32,265 nt of DNA from the NCBI GenBank assembly GCA_028281465.1, contig JANQJV010000307.1:1-32265 (forward strand), read 5' to 3'. Positions 8,943-17,720 of this stretch are shown in pieces. Below the pieces are notes generated by a model. It ran no database searches and was not told where the DNA came from. It was given only the letters and a program-made list of their open reading frames with translations. The translations under genes and the position numbers were made by a program. Numbering within the stretch: position 1 is the stretch's first letter; each line of letters opens with the position of its first letter. Origin of the DNA: Azospirillaceae bacterium (GTDB taxonomy: Bacteria > Pseudomonadota > Alphaproteobacteria > Azospirillales > Azospirillaceae).

Positions 8943-9821
8943 TCATGACACCGGCGGTTGGCCGTCCAGGCTGAGCAGCGGTCGATACAGCTCCGGACGA
9001 CGGTCGCGAAACAGTCCCCAGGCCCGGCGCCGCCGCGCCAACTCGTCCAAATAGAGCGTCGCCGTGATCACCGCAGGCCCGGTGCCATCGGCCTGGGCCA
9101 AAAGTTCGCCGGTCGGCCCGGCAATGAACGAGCGGCCATAGAAGGTCAACACACAGCTCGCCCCCTGTTCGGTGCCGACCCGGTTCGATGCCACCACCGG
9201 CACCATGTTGGCAGCGGCATGTCCTTGCATCACGCGCGTCCAATGGTCACGGCTGTCTAAACTCGGGTCATGCGGTTCCGAGCCGATGGCGGTCGGGTAA
9301 AACAGCATCTCAGCGCCCTGCAGCGCCATGATCCGCGCGGCTTCCGGGAACCACTGGTCCCAGCACACGGCACAGCCAAGCGTGCCGTAGCGGGTGGCGA
9401 ACACACGAAACCCAGTATCACCTGGACTGAAGTAGAATTTCTCCTGATAACCGGGTCCATCGGGCAGGTGCGCTTTACGGTAGTGACCAACACAGCGGCC
9501 GTCCGCATCGATGACGGCCAGAGCATTGAACGTGGCCTGGTTGGCGCGCTCGAAGAAACTCACCGGGAGCACCACGCCGAGCTCTGCAGCCAGTGCGCCC
9601 ATGCGCCGCAGGGTTGGGTGATGCTGGACTGGCCATGCGACATCAAACCATGCCGCATCCTGGTCCTTGCAGAAATACGGCGTCTCGAACAGCTCTTGCA
9701 CCAGAATAATGTTGGCACCTCGGCCGGCCGCCTCCCGGACCAAGGCTTCGGCCGCCTGAACGTTGCGCTCCCGATCGGGCCCGCAGGCCATTTGGGTTGC
9801 TGCCACCGTCACGCTCCGCAT
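8943..9821 (-). CDS. aguB: N-carbamoylputrescine amidase
   Basis: A 292-residue nitrilase-superfamily amidohydrolase that converts N-carbamoylputrescine to putrescine, CO2 and ammonia in the agmatine route of polyamine synthesis. The catalytic Glu-Lys-Cys triad is visible: Glu43 (ILVQELFETPYF), Lys116 (HYRKAHLPD) and Cys153 (GCAVCWDQWFPEAAR). The segments LPDGPGYQEKFYFSPGDTGF and YPTAIGSEP are typical of AguB rather than of other nitrilases. ATG 9821 was chosen because GGGGAG lies ten bases upstream; ATG 9842 is in frame but places that site inside the gene. No agmatine deiminase (aguA) is next to it. It is divergent from the MarR gene across an AT-rich gap. Confidence 0.92.
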   Translation of the reverse strand: MRSVTVAATQMACGPDRERNVQAAEALVREAAGRGANIILVQELFETPYFCKDQDAAWFDVAWPVQHHPTLRRMGALAAELGVVLPVSFFERANQATFNALAVIDADGRCVGHYRKAHLPDGPGYQEKFYFSPGDTGFRVFATRYGTLGCAVCWDQWFPEAARIMALQGAEMLFYPTAIGSEPHDPSLDSRDHWTRVMQGHAAANMVPVVASNRVGTEQGASCVLTFYGRSFIAGPTGELLAQADGTGPAVITATLYLDELARRRRAWGLFRDRRPELYRPLLSLDGQPPVS

Positions 9822-10312
9822 GTTCGCTTTCTCCCCGGTCACCTTTGGTGAATCCTAGCCAAACGAAAGGCCTTGCAGCCCATGAATGGCTGCCTAGCAT
9901 TTGCCACACATGCGTTGAAACCTGGGATTGTCCTTAATCAATGAAAGGTTTATGGTCGGTTTAGTCAATTTGGCCTGACAGCATGCCGACTTGACAACGA
10001 CAGATCAATGAGACTGCGCTTGATTTGCAGGAGTTTATAAACCTAATTTCATGGGTTTTCAGGGACTAAGAGCCAAGATACAGGATCGAGGGCCTACTAT
10101 TTTCACTATTTTGCTATGGTTTTTGTGTGGAATTAAAGAAAGTAGCGACAATATGGCAAGGCTTCAACTATCCGGAGATTGCTCACGCCCAAACAAAAAC
10201 TTGAAGAAAGATGCTTAAGCATCATATCTAAGGGCGTGGGTGACTGACAAAAAAGCAGCAGCACCCCAAAACTCGCTCCGGCACTACGAGACGCAGGGAA
10301 ACGGAGAGTGCC
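9822..10312. promoter_or_regulatory. AT-rich divergent intergenic region between aguB and marR-like gene
   Basis: About 490 bases with markedly lower GC than any gene in the window, especially 9920-10250. No credible gene was found on either strand; minus-strand frames such as 10133-10720 are shadows. A perfect 14-base palindrome GATGCTTAAGCATC at 10210-10223 lies about 90 bases before the regulator start and is a candidate MarR operator. A TTGACA hexamer occurs at about 9991, without a matching -10 box. Confidence 0.5.
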
Positions 10313-10984
10313 ATGATGGAGAAAACGGTAGAGACGCAATCCATCTGGCCGCTGACCGATAAGGACCGGCCGGGTGGGACCAGAAAAGCCATGAGAACAA
10401 CTGAAGACACCGAACGAAAAAATGGGCGCATCGATCTGATACTTGATCAAGACATTGATCCTGACGTACCAGACGACGATTCGACCATTGGATACTTGGT
10501 TCGCGACGTGCATCGCGCCTTTTCGCGCGCATTGCAGGGGCAGATCGCCAGCCACGGCGTGAGCATGGGACAGTGGTTTTTCCTCCGCGCGCTTTGGGAG
10601 GAAGATGGACTGACCCAGCGGGAACTGAGTCAACGGGTCGGCATGATGGAACCGACCACTGTGACGGCGCTGAACAGCATGGAGCGGCGCGGTTTGGTGG
10701 AACGTGTGCGCAATCCGCACGATCGACGCAAGGTCAACATTTTCCTGACGCCCAAGGGACGGTCATTGAGAGATGTGCTGCTGCCATGTTCGCGCGATGT
10801 CAACACCATGGCAATCGATGGGATCGATGGCAACGATGTGGCCCGCACCCTCGCCGTATTGCGCCGCATCATGCGCAATCTGAGCGCAAATGGCCTTGAA
10901 GTCGGCCATTTCGGCAACGGCAAGACCAGTCACGGTCGCGAAGCCATGTCGGCTGCAGCCCTGGCGGGCGCAACGCTCGATTGA
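10313..10984 (+). CDS. MarR-family transcriptional regulator
   Basis: A 223-residue protein with a MarR winged-helix domain at about residues 60-170. Recognisable parts are RDVHRAFSRALQ, the HTH region LTQRELSQRVGMMEPTTVTA with LNSMERRGLVER, and the wing NPHDRRKVNIFLTPKG. MarR proteins bind palindromic operators as dimers and usually repress until a small ligand binds. The first 55 or so residues are an acidic, probably flexible extension, longer than the family norm of about 150 residues in total. Start ATG 10313 has GGAGAG five bases upstream. It is divergent from aguB, so control of aguB or of itself through the palindrome at 10210 is a reasonable guess. Confidence 0.9.
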   Translation: MMEKTVETQSIWPLTDKDRPGGTRKAMRTTEDTERKNGRIDLILDQDIDPDVPDDDSTIGYLVRDVHRAFSRALQGQIASHGVSMGQWFFLRALWEEDGLTQRELSQRVGMMEPTTVTALNSMERRGLVERVRNPHDRRKVNIFLTPKGRSLRDVLLPCSRDVNTMAIDGIDGNDVARTLAVLRRIMRNLSANGLEVGHFGNGKTSHGREAMSAAALAGATLD

Positions 10985-10997
10985 CCAAGACCCCACC

Positions 10998-11043
10998 CGG
11001 CAGCACCGGACCGGTTCGGATCGGGGTCGGTCCGACGCTGCCG
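10998..11043. terminator. Large hairpin between convergent genes, likely bidirectional terminator
   Basis: CGGCAGC (10998-11004) pairs with GCTGCCG (11037-11043). After a 2x2 internal loop, CGGACCG (11007-11013) pairs with CGGTCCG (11028-11034), leaving a 14-base loop. It sits between the stops of the MarR gene (10984) and the pentapeptide gene (11060). There is no U-tract on either strand, so it may act only as an RNA 3' end or weak terminator. Confidence 0.55.
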
Positions 11044-11059
11044 ACAACAGCATCCCGCC

Positions 11060-12370
11060 TCAATCTTCATCCTCCTCCATCGGCATGCTTGCTCCCGCCG
11101 TGTTCGCCCCCGTTAGGTCGGCGTCTCGTAGCATGGCATCTGAGAGGATAGCACCACGCAGGTCAGCTTGGCGCATATCCGCGCCGGACAGATTGGCACC
11201 ACGCAAATTCGTGCGCTGCATTGATGCTCCGACGACGGATGCCGACGTCAGGTTGGCCGGCCACAGACGCCCGGTCGGACGTCCGTCGGCGCCTTTGATA
11301 TCGACCCAGGCCATTCCGGCCCCATCCAATCGAGCCCCATTCAAATTGGCCCCCCGCAGATTGGCCCCATCGAACACTGCCCCCACACAATTGCTGTCTT
11401 GAAGCAGCGCATTGGATAAGTCACACATAATAAATAGAGCATCAGCCAGATTGGCTCCGGTCAAATTGCTGCCGCGCAAATCGGCGCCACTCAGATTCAC
11501 TCCCTGAAGATCGATATGCGTCAAATCCGCACCGACCAAATCGGCACGAACACCAGACTGCCCATTGCTGTTGATCCAGGCATAGTGATTCTGAAGACTG
11601 GCTTGAATCTTCATAGGAAAGTTATCTGCACGCCGAGTCATGTTGGCGCCTGTGGTATCCGCTCCGACCATGTCGGCGCCTTCCAGCTTGGCGCCGTTCA
11701 AATCGGCGTTGCGCAAATTGGCACCGGTCAACATGGCACCGGACAGGTCTGCATCGCGCAGGACCGCGCCACTCATGTTGGTCCCGGTCAAGTTCGAACC
11801 GCGCAGGTCAGCGTTGGACAAATCAACGTTGCGCAAAGCGGCGCGTAGCAGACAAGCCCCCGACAGCAACGCCCCCGAGGCGTCCGCCCCGGTCAGTGTC
11901 GCATCGGTCAGATCGGCACCGGACAGATTGGCGTTGCGCAGCGACGCGTCATCCATATCGGCATCGCGCAAGTCGGCACGCAGAACGTTGAGCCCGCTGC
12001 GGCCAGAAGAGCCCTGACCAGGCGTGTACAGGAGCGCGCCACCGCGGAAATCGGCCTCGCGCAAAACAGCCTTCTTGAGCTTGGCGCCGCGCAGGTGGGC
12101 ACCACGCAGATCCGCACGGAACAGGTTGGCGCCGGTCAAATCGGTCTTCTGCAAATGCGCCGAAAACAGGTCGGCATGACTCAGATTGGCGTTGACGAGA
12201 CTAGCGTGGTTGAGTCGCACGCCGGAGAGCTTGCCCTGCTCCAGAATCACATTGTTCAAATTGGCCCCTTCAAGGTCGGCCATGGACAGATTGGCCCGGT
12301 GCCCGCCTGCTTTGCGTTGCAGCCAGCGTTCGTGCTTGTCCAGGATGGCAACCAGTTCGTGCGGTGTCAT
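11060..12370 (-). CDS. Pentapeptide-repeat protein
   Basis: A 436-residue protein made almost entirely of A(D/N)LxX pentapeptide repeats, which fold into a right-handed quadrilateral beta-helix. A conserved lead-in, LDKHERWL...GGHRANLSMADL, opens the protein. A second copy, LQNHYAWINSNGQSGVRADL, occurs at about residues 258-277, which points to internal duplication of a lead-in plus helix unit. A third interruption near 112-128 (LLYTPGQGSSGRSGLNVL) breaks the helix. Some such proteins (Qnr, MfpA) mimic DNA and bind gyrase; nothing here shows that role. The end is acidic (MPMEEDED). It is the last gene of a minus-strand run, 181 bases after the arrestin-like gene. No signal peptide; cytoplasmic. 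Confidence 0.92.
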   Translation of the reverse strand: MTPHELVAILDKHERWLQRKAGGHRANLSMADLEGANLNNVILEQGKLSGVRLNHASLVNANLSHADLFSAHLQKTDLTGANLFRADLRGAHLRGAKLKKAVLREADFRGGALLYTPGQGSSGRSGLNVLRADLRDADMDDASLRNANLSGADLTDATLTGADASGALLSGACLLRAALRNVDLSNADLRGSNLTGTNMSGAVLRDADLSGAMLTGANLRNADLNGAKLEGADMVGADTTGANMTRRADNFPMKIQASLQNHYAWINSNGQSGVRADLVGADLTHIDLQGVNLSGADLRGSNLTGANLADALFIMCDLSNALLQDSNCVGAVFDGANLRGANLNGARLDGAGMAWVDIKGADGRPTGRLWPANLTSASVVGASMQRTNLRGANLSGADMRQADLRGAILSDAMLRDADLTGANTAGASMPMEEDED

Positions 12371-12551
12371 CGCGTGGTCCGATCACACATGCGGGTGCAC
12401 ATCCTCATCCGCTCGCCGGGTGGCGGCCGGCGGCCGGCCGGATCCAGATTGGTTACTATAGACAAACCGCGGAACGCTGGCGCACCGAGAATTGAGATGT
12501 GATGAGAATTGGGATAGGCCGATCGCAGGCAACGGCCCTCGCCCCCACCGC

Positions 12552-12935
12552 TCACGGTGCACCGGCATCATCGGCAAGCAACAGCACTTCACGCATTGGC
12601 GAGATGACGATGGTCAACAAATGGCTGGCGGCGCCACGGTTTACCAGTAAGCGAACAGCCCAGTCGATCCGCACCAGCGACCCCGCCAGGCTGTACGGCG
12701 ACCAGGGCAGGCGGAGGTGGAACGTCCGCTGGTCTACCGGGCGTGGATTGGCAAAACTCAAGGATTTGACAATACCGAGCTCCTCGGGGCCGGCCCCGGT
12801 TGCCTGCCACAACACCTGTAGCTCGACCTCGCGCACAGCATGATGGCTGGCCTGCCAGCGCACCGTCCCAGCCAGCAACTCTCCAGGTAGGAACCGGGTT
12901 CGGCCATCCGAGATGTCGACATGCAACTGGTACAT
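12552..12935 (-). CDS. Arrestin-like beta-sandwich protein of unknown function
   Basis: A 127-residue protein. Segments FLPGELLAGTVRWQA, VREVELQVLWQATG and FHLRLPWSPYSLAGSLVRID resemble the arrestin/Spo0M-type fold (pGexlxGxV, then a LPxxPxSyxGxxixxxW element). This is fold-level recognition by eye. Its start ATG overlaps the stop of the upstream gene in TGATG (shared base 12935), so the two are translationally coupled and their products probably act together. The longer frame to 13010 lies inside the upstream gene and is not used. It has no membrane helix; the partner supplies one. Confidence 0.65.
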   Translation of the reverse strand: MYQLHVDISDGRTRFLPGELLAGTVRWQASHHAVREVELQVLWQATGAGPEELGIVKSLSFANPRPVDQRTFHLRLPWSPYSLAGSLVRIDWAVRLLVNRGAASHLLTIVISPMREVLLLADDAGAP

Positions 12936-13573
12936 CAGGTCTCCATCGACTCTGGGGCCTCCTTGGGCGCCAGCACGGGATACTCGATCTCCTGGCGCAC
13001 CTGTGGCCACCGGCCGACGCCAGCGAACACCCGAAAATACCAGGCGATTCGATAGCGTCGACCACTGAAAGACGGAATCAAGGTTTCCGGCAGAGTGTAT
13101 GCGACTCCGCCGTAGCGCATCACGGTCGGGTCGGTCGTCCGCAGAACGAGATGCCGACGGAAAACCCGCGCCCGGGTCCGCGTGCCGCCAGGGGCCGGGA
13201 CGATCACCTCCTCACGCCCCTCCAGAACAACGCTCATGGCCTTGACGGACTCCAATGGACCATCCAGGCGCCAGGCAATCTCCAGCGGATCCCCCGGTTC
13301 CGACCGTGACGGGTAGACCTCGAGCGCCACCCGCGGATTGAACAACGGCACACCCAGATAGACGGCAGCGGCAATCATGGCGAAACCGGCCGTGGCCAAT
13401 GGCACCATGGCCACGGCCGTCAACCAATCGAGCGGACCCCACGGCTCCGCCGTCCCCACAGATGCCTGGAACACCACCCACATCAGGCCATTCCAGACGA
13501 CGGCCCCCGCGGAAACCAGAAGGAAGGCGAAAAATCGGCAGCCTTTACGGCTCTCCACCCTCGACTGAGACAC
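12935..13573 (-). CDS. Two-helix membrane protein with arrestin-like C-terminal domain
   Basis: A 212-residue protein. Two hydrophobic helices (about 12-35, FFAFLLVSAGAVVWNGLMWV; about 50-76, WLTAVAMVPLATAGFAMIAA) form a hairpin in the membrane. They are followed by a soluble beta-rich domain starting NPRVALEVYPSRSEPGDPLE, which resembles the arrestin-like domain of the next gene. The layout recalls DUF3592-type proteins, but I cannot name the family. GTG 13573 was chosen because GAGAGG lies five bases upstream; GTG 13618 is an in-frame alternative. It is coupled to the downstream gene through TGATG. Confidence 0.65.
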   Translation of the reverse strand: MSQSRVESRKGCRFFAFLLVSAGAVVWNGLMWVVFQASVGTAEPWGPLDWLTAVAMVPLATAGFAMIAAAVYLGVPLFNPRVALEVYPSRSEPGDPLEIAWRLDGPLESVKAMSVVLEGREEVIVPAPGGTRTRARVFRRHLVLRTTDPTVMRYGGVAYTLPETLIPSFSGRRYRIAWYFRVFAGVGRWPQVRQEIEYPVLAPKEAPESMET

Positions 13574-13601
13574 CGGACCTCTCTCGTTACTTCCTGACCG
13601 A

Positions 13602-13787
13602 TCACACGTTTCCACCACCGGATACGGAACAACGACCGATAAGCCATCCGGTATCGGGCGCCAACGCCGACGACGGATCGAACCGTGCCCCGCAGGCGAA
13701 CTGTGGGAAAATGAGGATGCCCGGGCAAGCTCCCGGAGCCAACACGAAGGCCAACAGCTCTAGCAGAACCGCCAGGCCCTGTCGCAC
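13602..13787 (-). CDS. Doubtful small hydrophobic ORF
   Basis: A 61-residue frame (GTG start) in the gap between the YhaN-like ATPase and the arrestin-like pair. Its first half is hydrophobic (LAVLLELLAFVLAPGACPGI), like a membrane segment or signal peptide. No clear ribosome binding site was seen and no family is recognised. It may be only a chance frame; it is listed because it fills an otherwise empty 240-base gap in a same-strand run. Confidence 0.2.
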   Translation of the reverse strand: MRQGLAVLLELLAFVLAPGACPGILIFPQFACGARFDPSSALAPDTGWLIGRCSVSGGGNV

Positions 13788-13817
13788 GCCGTCCGGATGA
13801 CTGCCAGCAAAGGGCGG

Positions 13818-16484
13818 TCATGCGGTCACACGCCGGATCGGCGCATCCAGATCCCGATAGTCCCCCTCCCGGCAGGTCAACACGATCACCTGAAAACGCT
13901 GCGCAGCTTCCTGGAGCACCCGTTTCATGGCGCGGAACCGCCCAGAATCGGCATAAACCAGAGCATCATCCAGAATCACCGCAGCCGGCCGGCCGTTGGC
14001 CGTCAACAGATCAGCGAAGGCAAGCCGGGTAATAACGGCGATCTGTTCTCTGGTGCCGATGCTCAAATGGTCGAACGGTTCGTCGATGCCGTCACGGCGC
14101 AGGTGGGAGATCGCCAAGGTCTTGCGGTCGAATAGCATGTCACTGTCGGGCAGCAAACGGTCGAGATAACGCCGGGTCCTTTGGCGGATCGGCTCCAGGT
14201 AGTGCTGCTTTGCCGCTTGTTGTGCCGCCTCGAGCGTCTCGTACAGCAACCTGACTGCCCGGCCGTCACGCTCCAAACGCTCTGCCTGCATGCGGGCCCG
14301 CTCCCAGTCGGCTTCGGCATCGGCCAGGGCCTCAGCCAGGCCTTCCTCGCCAAGCACGCGCAATTCGATCCGAATCGATTCAAGCCGGCGGGTTGCCTCT
14401 GCGGCCTCCGCTTCGAGCGCCAGCAGATTGGCGCGGGCTTGGGTCAGGCGCGCCTCAGCAGCATCAAGCGGACGGGCATTGACAGCGGCCCGGGCCGCCG
14501 ACACCGAGGCGCGCGCCTCTTGCAAATCAATGTTTGCCACCATGACCGCCTGTTGCAGAGATTGGTCATCCAACTCGGCACGGTCGGCCGCAAGCCGGTC
14601 GGCGAGGCGCGCTTCGCTCGCGTCCGCCTCGGCGAGCTGTCCTTGCAGATGCGCCCTCTTGGCCTGCAGGTCCCGCAGAGCGGTCTGGGCCGTCTCCAGG
14701 TCGCGGCGGGCCCGCTGCACCGTGGCTTCCGCGCCGCGCCGAACCGCTGCGGCCTGCTCCACCGACAATGTGGTCGCCTCAGCCTGTAAGTCCCATTCCT
14801 CGTCACTGAAACCGGCGTCGGCGGAGTCCAACGTCGCCAAAGTGTCGTGCACCGCGAGCAGATCGCGCTCCAGCGCCTCGAGCCCAGCCGGCGCATGGGC
14901 CTTGGCCACCTCGGCCTCGGTGTCCGCCTTGCGCAGCCAGGTGCGGTTCTCATCCAACCTGCGCTGAGCCGCGTCCGGGTCGGCGACGCCGGCATCGGCA
15001 AGCGCCTGCACCAAGGCTTGTCGGGCCGTGGCGCAAGCGGCCCGTCGTTCGGCGAGATCGCCGCCTCCAGGCAGCACGGTTAGGCTGCCATAAGGCCCCA
15101 AGTCGATGGACGCGGTGTCGAAGACAGACACACTCGTGCCGGGTGCCACCGCTTTCCCATCCAAACGCAAAGGCAGGCCAGCGTCATGCGCGAAGGTGAG
15201 CCGTGTCGCCGCCGCCTCCAGAGCCACCGCCGAGTCCCTCGCAGCTTGGTCGAGACGTCGCAGCGCGGCAACGCGGTCCGTCGTCATGGCCTGCTCCGCC
15301 GCGCGGCGCCGGGCCCGTTCGGCGGCGTCAAGCGCGACCACGGCGAGGCGCCGGCGCTGCTCGAGGTCGTCCCGGCGTTCCTCGTGCCGCCGCCGGTCTT
15401 CACGCCGATGTACCAGGCGAGACACGGCATCAGCGCGGACCAGGCCAACATGGGCGGCCTCGGCGTTGGCCAGAGCCGTCTCGGCACGTTCTGTGGCAGA
15501 CATCAGGGCGTCGGCCTGCTCGGCGAGCCGCGCCCTGACGCGCTCGCACTGGCGACGCGCCTCGTCCCAAGCGCGGACCGCATCCTGGCGCTGCTGCCAA
15601 CGCGATCCAACCGACCGGGCTTGGCTCTGTTTCAGCTCAAGGGCAGTGTTGGCGGCCTGCCCAGCGGCTGCCAATGCGTTCGCCTCGACGCGATCGTGTT
15701 CGGCATCCGCCACAATCCGGCGCGCCGCCGGAACCGTATCGGCTGCCGCCATCGCCGCCAAACGTGCGCGCAGGCGGTCCAACTCGTCCAGTCGTTCGTG
15801 ATAGGTTTCCAAACGCGTACGCATGCGAGCGACGGTCTCCGCCCGCGCCGCCATTGCCTCGGCCGCGGTCTTCAGTATCTTCTTCGGCCGTCCGGTCTCC
15901 GTGAACCACCGCCGATAGTCGCCACGCACCGCTTCCAGGAGCGCATGACCCTGATCCCCAGCCAACACCGCATCGACCTCATGCTCCAAGGTCTGGCGCA
16001 ACACCTGCTGATTGCCATCGCTGACCGCAAGGTTGCGGAACGCGGAGCCTTGCTCGACCCATAGCAACCCCCAGACGCCATGGTGCCTGTCGGCGGCAGC
16101 CGCCCCCGACCCTGGCGGTTCGAAGCCGAGCATGCCTTGCAGGCGTTCTTCCGCTTCCAGCCCACGCCAAGCCACGCCATCAGCCGACAGCACCGCCGAC
16201 GCACCGCGACCGAACACCTTCTTCAACTCGTAGCGCCGTCCGTCGTGATCGAATGCCAACACCAGTTCCGGCGCCACCGGACGGTTGTACGGCAGCATGG
16301 CCTCAAGCGCCCGCCCGCTGAGGCGGTGGCGGTCGAACAGCAGGCTGCGCAGGGCCTGCAGGAGGGTCGACTTGCCGTCCTCGTTGTCACCGGCAATGAT
16401 GGTCAGGCCATCGCCGAGGTCGTCCACTCGCACCGGTTCGATGAGCTTGCGGAAGTTGCGAACTTCGAGGCGGCGCAGAATCAT
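13818..16484 (-). CDS. SbcC/YhaN-like SMC-type ATPase
   Basis: An 888-residue ATPase of the Rad50/SbcC-like group. Walker A is GDNEDGKST at 32-40. A long Ala/Arg/Glu-rich stretch (about 190-780) has coiled-coil composition, broken near 440-490 by a more globular insert. At the C-terminus come the ABC signature LSIGTREQI, Walker B PAAVILDDAL and the switch region VIVLTCREGDY. With a partner nuclease, such proteins hold and process DNA ends and hairpins. The N-terminal sequence matches the YhaN type (MILRRLEVRNFRKL) rather than classic SbcC, and it is shorter than SbcC (about 1000). It overlaps the YhaO-like gene by 4 bases (ATGA), so the two are coupled and very likely form one complex. Confidence 0.9.
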   Translation of the reverse strand: MILRRLEVRNFRKLIEPVRVDDLGDGLTIIAGDNEDGKSTLLQALRSLLFDRHRLSGRALEAMLPYNRPVAPELVLAFDHDGRRYELKKVFGRGASAVLSADGVAWRGLEAEERLQGMLGFEPPGSGAAAADRHHGVWGLLWVEQGSAFRNLAVSDGNQQVLRQTLEHEVDAVLAGDQGHALLEAVRGDYRRWFTETGRPKKILKTAAEAMAARAETVARMRTRLETYHERLDELDRLRARLAAMAAADTVPAARRIVADAEHDRVEANALAAAGQAANTALELKQSQARSVGSRWQQRQDAVRAWDEARRQCERVRARLAEQADALMSATERAETALANAEAAHVGLVRADAVSRLVHRREDRRRHEERRDDLEQRRRLAVVALDAAERARRRAAEQAMTTDRVAALRRLDQAARDSAVALEAAATRLTFAHDAGLPLRLDGKAVAPGTSVSVFDTASIDLGPYGSLTVLPGGGDLAERRAACATARQALVQALADAGVADPDAAQRRLDENRTWLRKADTEAEVAKAHAPAGLEALERDLLAVHDTLATLDSADAGFSDEEWDLQAEATTLSVEQAAAVRRGAEATVQRARRDLETAQTALRDLQAKRAHLQGQLAEADASEARLADRLAADRAELDDQSLQQAVMVANIDLQEARASVSAARAAVNARPLDAAEARLTQARANLLALEAEAAEATRRLESIRIELRVLGEEGLAEALADAEADWERARMQAERLERDGRAVRLLYETLEAAQQAAKQHYLEPIRQRTRRYLDRLLPDSDMLFDRKTLAISHLRRDGIDEPFDHLSIGTREQIAVITRLAFADLLTANGRPAAVILDDALVYADSGRFRAMKRVLQEAAQRFQVIVLTCREGDYRDLDAPIRRVTA

Positions 16485-17656
16485 CGCCGGCCCAATCGGT
16501 GATGTCTAGCATAAAGCCACTGTAGTGCATCGTCTGCCGTTCCACGCTCTGCGTCGTTCGGATCGTCGCGACGGCAACGCAGCACGCGGATGGCGGCGGC
16601 AACGAAACCACGGGCATCGATCTGGTCCAGGTCGTCATCGGTGGCCTCAGCCAACAAGCCCGAAAGATCGACCTGAATCGCGCGCAGGCGCGCCTGCCAG
16701 TCGGCCAGAAGCCGATCGAGCTGGTGACGCGCCGTCAGATCGACCGTGCCGATCACAGCAAGACGCAGCACCAGATCTTCGTGCGGTGTCGGCAAGGCCG
16801 TCAGACGCGCCGCCAGGGCATCCACGTCGGCAGCACGGCGCACCGTGACATCCGACCAGTCCAGCCACAGGAACCGCCCGACCGTGATGGGTTCAACCGC
16901 AGGGTCAGAACCGGAATCGGCGAACCGCACCGCCAGTACGCGGCCGGGCGCATCGTGCCGGAACCGGTCCGGCTCAGGTGTTCCGGAGTACCAGGTGCGT
17001 GGCGCGATGTTGACCATGCCGTGCCAATCCCCCAGAGCGAGATAGGCGAGGCCGGCCCGCTGGGCCCGATCTTCGGCAATCGCGGTGCGCGTCTGGTCGC
17101 TGCCCGGCAGCCGGTTGGCCAGCGCACCATGCGCCAACCCGATGCGGATCACTCCGTCTGGCGTCGCCAGACCGTCCAGGCACCGGGTCGGATCGTCGGC
17201 GCTGACATGACGGAACAGCGGTGCCGGTAAAACGGCAAATCGACGATCGGGAGAAAGCCAGGGTCGTGCCTCGGTCAATGGCACCACGTTGTCCGGTGCA
17301 CCAAGACGACGCACGCGATCCCACACCCCCTCGGGGCGGTGCGGATCATGGTTACCCGGCAGAAGCAGCCACGGACCGTTGAAGACATCCATGGCACGAA
17401 CGGTACGGCGCAAGGTTTCGTCGGCCAACGCATCACTGTCGAACACGTCGCCGGCAACCAACACCGCATCTGCTCGGATCTGGCTAGCGACACGGCCGAT
17501 CTGGGCCACCGTGGCCAAACGCTGCTGGCGAAGCAAGGCGGCCACGTCTTCATCAAAAGCGCCGAAGCGTTTGCCGATCTGCCAATCGGCGGTGTGGATC
17601 AACGTGAGCGTCAATGGGCAGGTCTCGACACACAACACAGGGTCAGGAAGGGGCAA
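16481..17656 (-). CDS. SbcD/YhaO-like DNA repair metallophosphoesterase
   Basis: A protein of up to 391 residues with all calcineurin-type phosphoesterase motifs: HTADWQIG (Asp24), VAGDVFDSD, LPGNHDPHRP, LAHGAL and LGDWHG. Position 26 is Gln in DWQ where SbcD/Mre11 have His (DxH); as I recall this is normal for the YhaO subgroup, and it may alter metal use. The C-terminal part (about 300-391) would contact the ATPase. The start is unsure: TTG 17656 is the longest, and GTG 17638 or a TTG at about 17614 would start closer to the conserved LTLIHTADW. It is translationally coupled to the YhaN-like gene downstream and follows the PilZ-like gene after 64 bases. Confidence 0.88.
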   Translation of the reverse strand: MPLPDPVLCVETCPLTLTLIHTADWQIGKRFGAFDEDVAALLRQQRLATVAQIGRVASQIRADAVLVAGDVFDSDALADETLRRTVRAMDVFNGPWLLLPGNHDPHRPEGVWDRVRRLGAPDNVVPLTEARPWLSPDRRFAVLPAPLFRHVSADDPTRCLDGLATPDGVIRIGLAHGALANRLPGSDQTRTAIAEDRAQRAGLAYLALGDWHGMVNIAPRTWYSGTPEPDRFRHDAPGRVLAVRFADSGSDPAVEPITVGRFLWLDWSDVTVRRAADVDALAARLTALPTPHEDLVLRLAVIGTVDLTARHQLDRLLADWQARLRAIQVDLSGLLAEATDDDLDQIDARGFVAAAIRVLRCRRDDPNDAERGTADDALQWLYARHHRLGRR

Positions 17657-17720
17657 GACTAGCCATCGTTACCCGGAACGCAAGATCGCACACCGTCAGA
17701 CCTGCCAGGTTCGCTCCGAC

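Noticed and set aside
10133..10720. Minus-strand 195-codon frame over the AT-rich gap and the MarR gene
   Set aside because: It covers the coding start of the well-supported MarR gene and has no family features or ribosome site.
11060..12370. Repeating 15-base pattern that could look like a CRISPR or minisatellite
   Set aside because: The periodicity follows codons of the pentapeptide repeats; the units are imperfect, contiguous and in frame, with no spacers.
11516..12502. Plus-strand open frames across the pentapeptide gene
   Set aside because: Their low-complexity content is the antisense image of the pentapeptide repeats.
13818..16484. Plus-strand frames opposite the YhaN-like ATPase (for example 15106-15801 and 15186-16064)
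   Set aside because: They are antisense shadows of an Ala/Arg-rich coiled-coil gene, with Ser/Arg-rich content and no start context.
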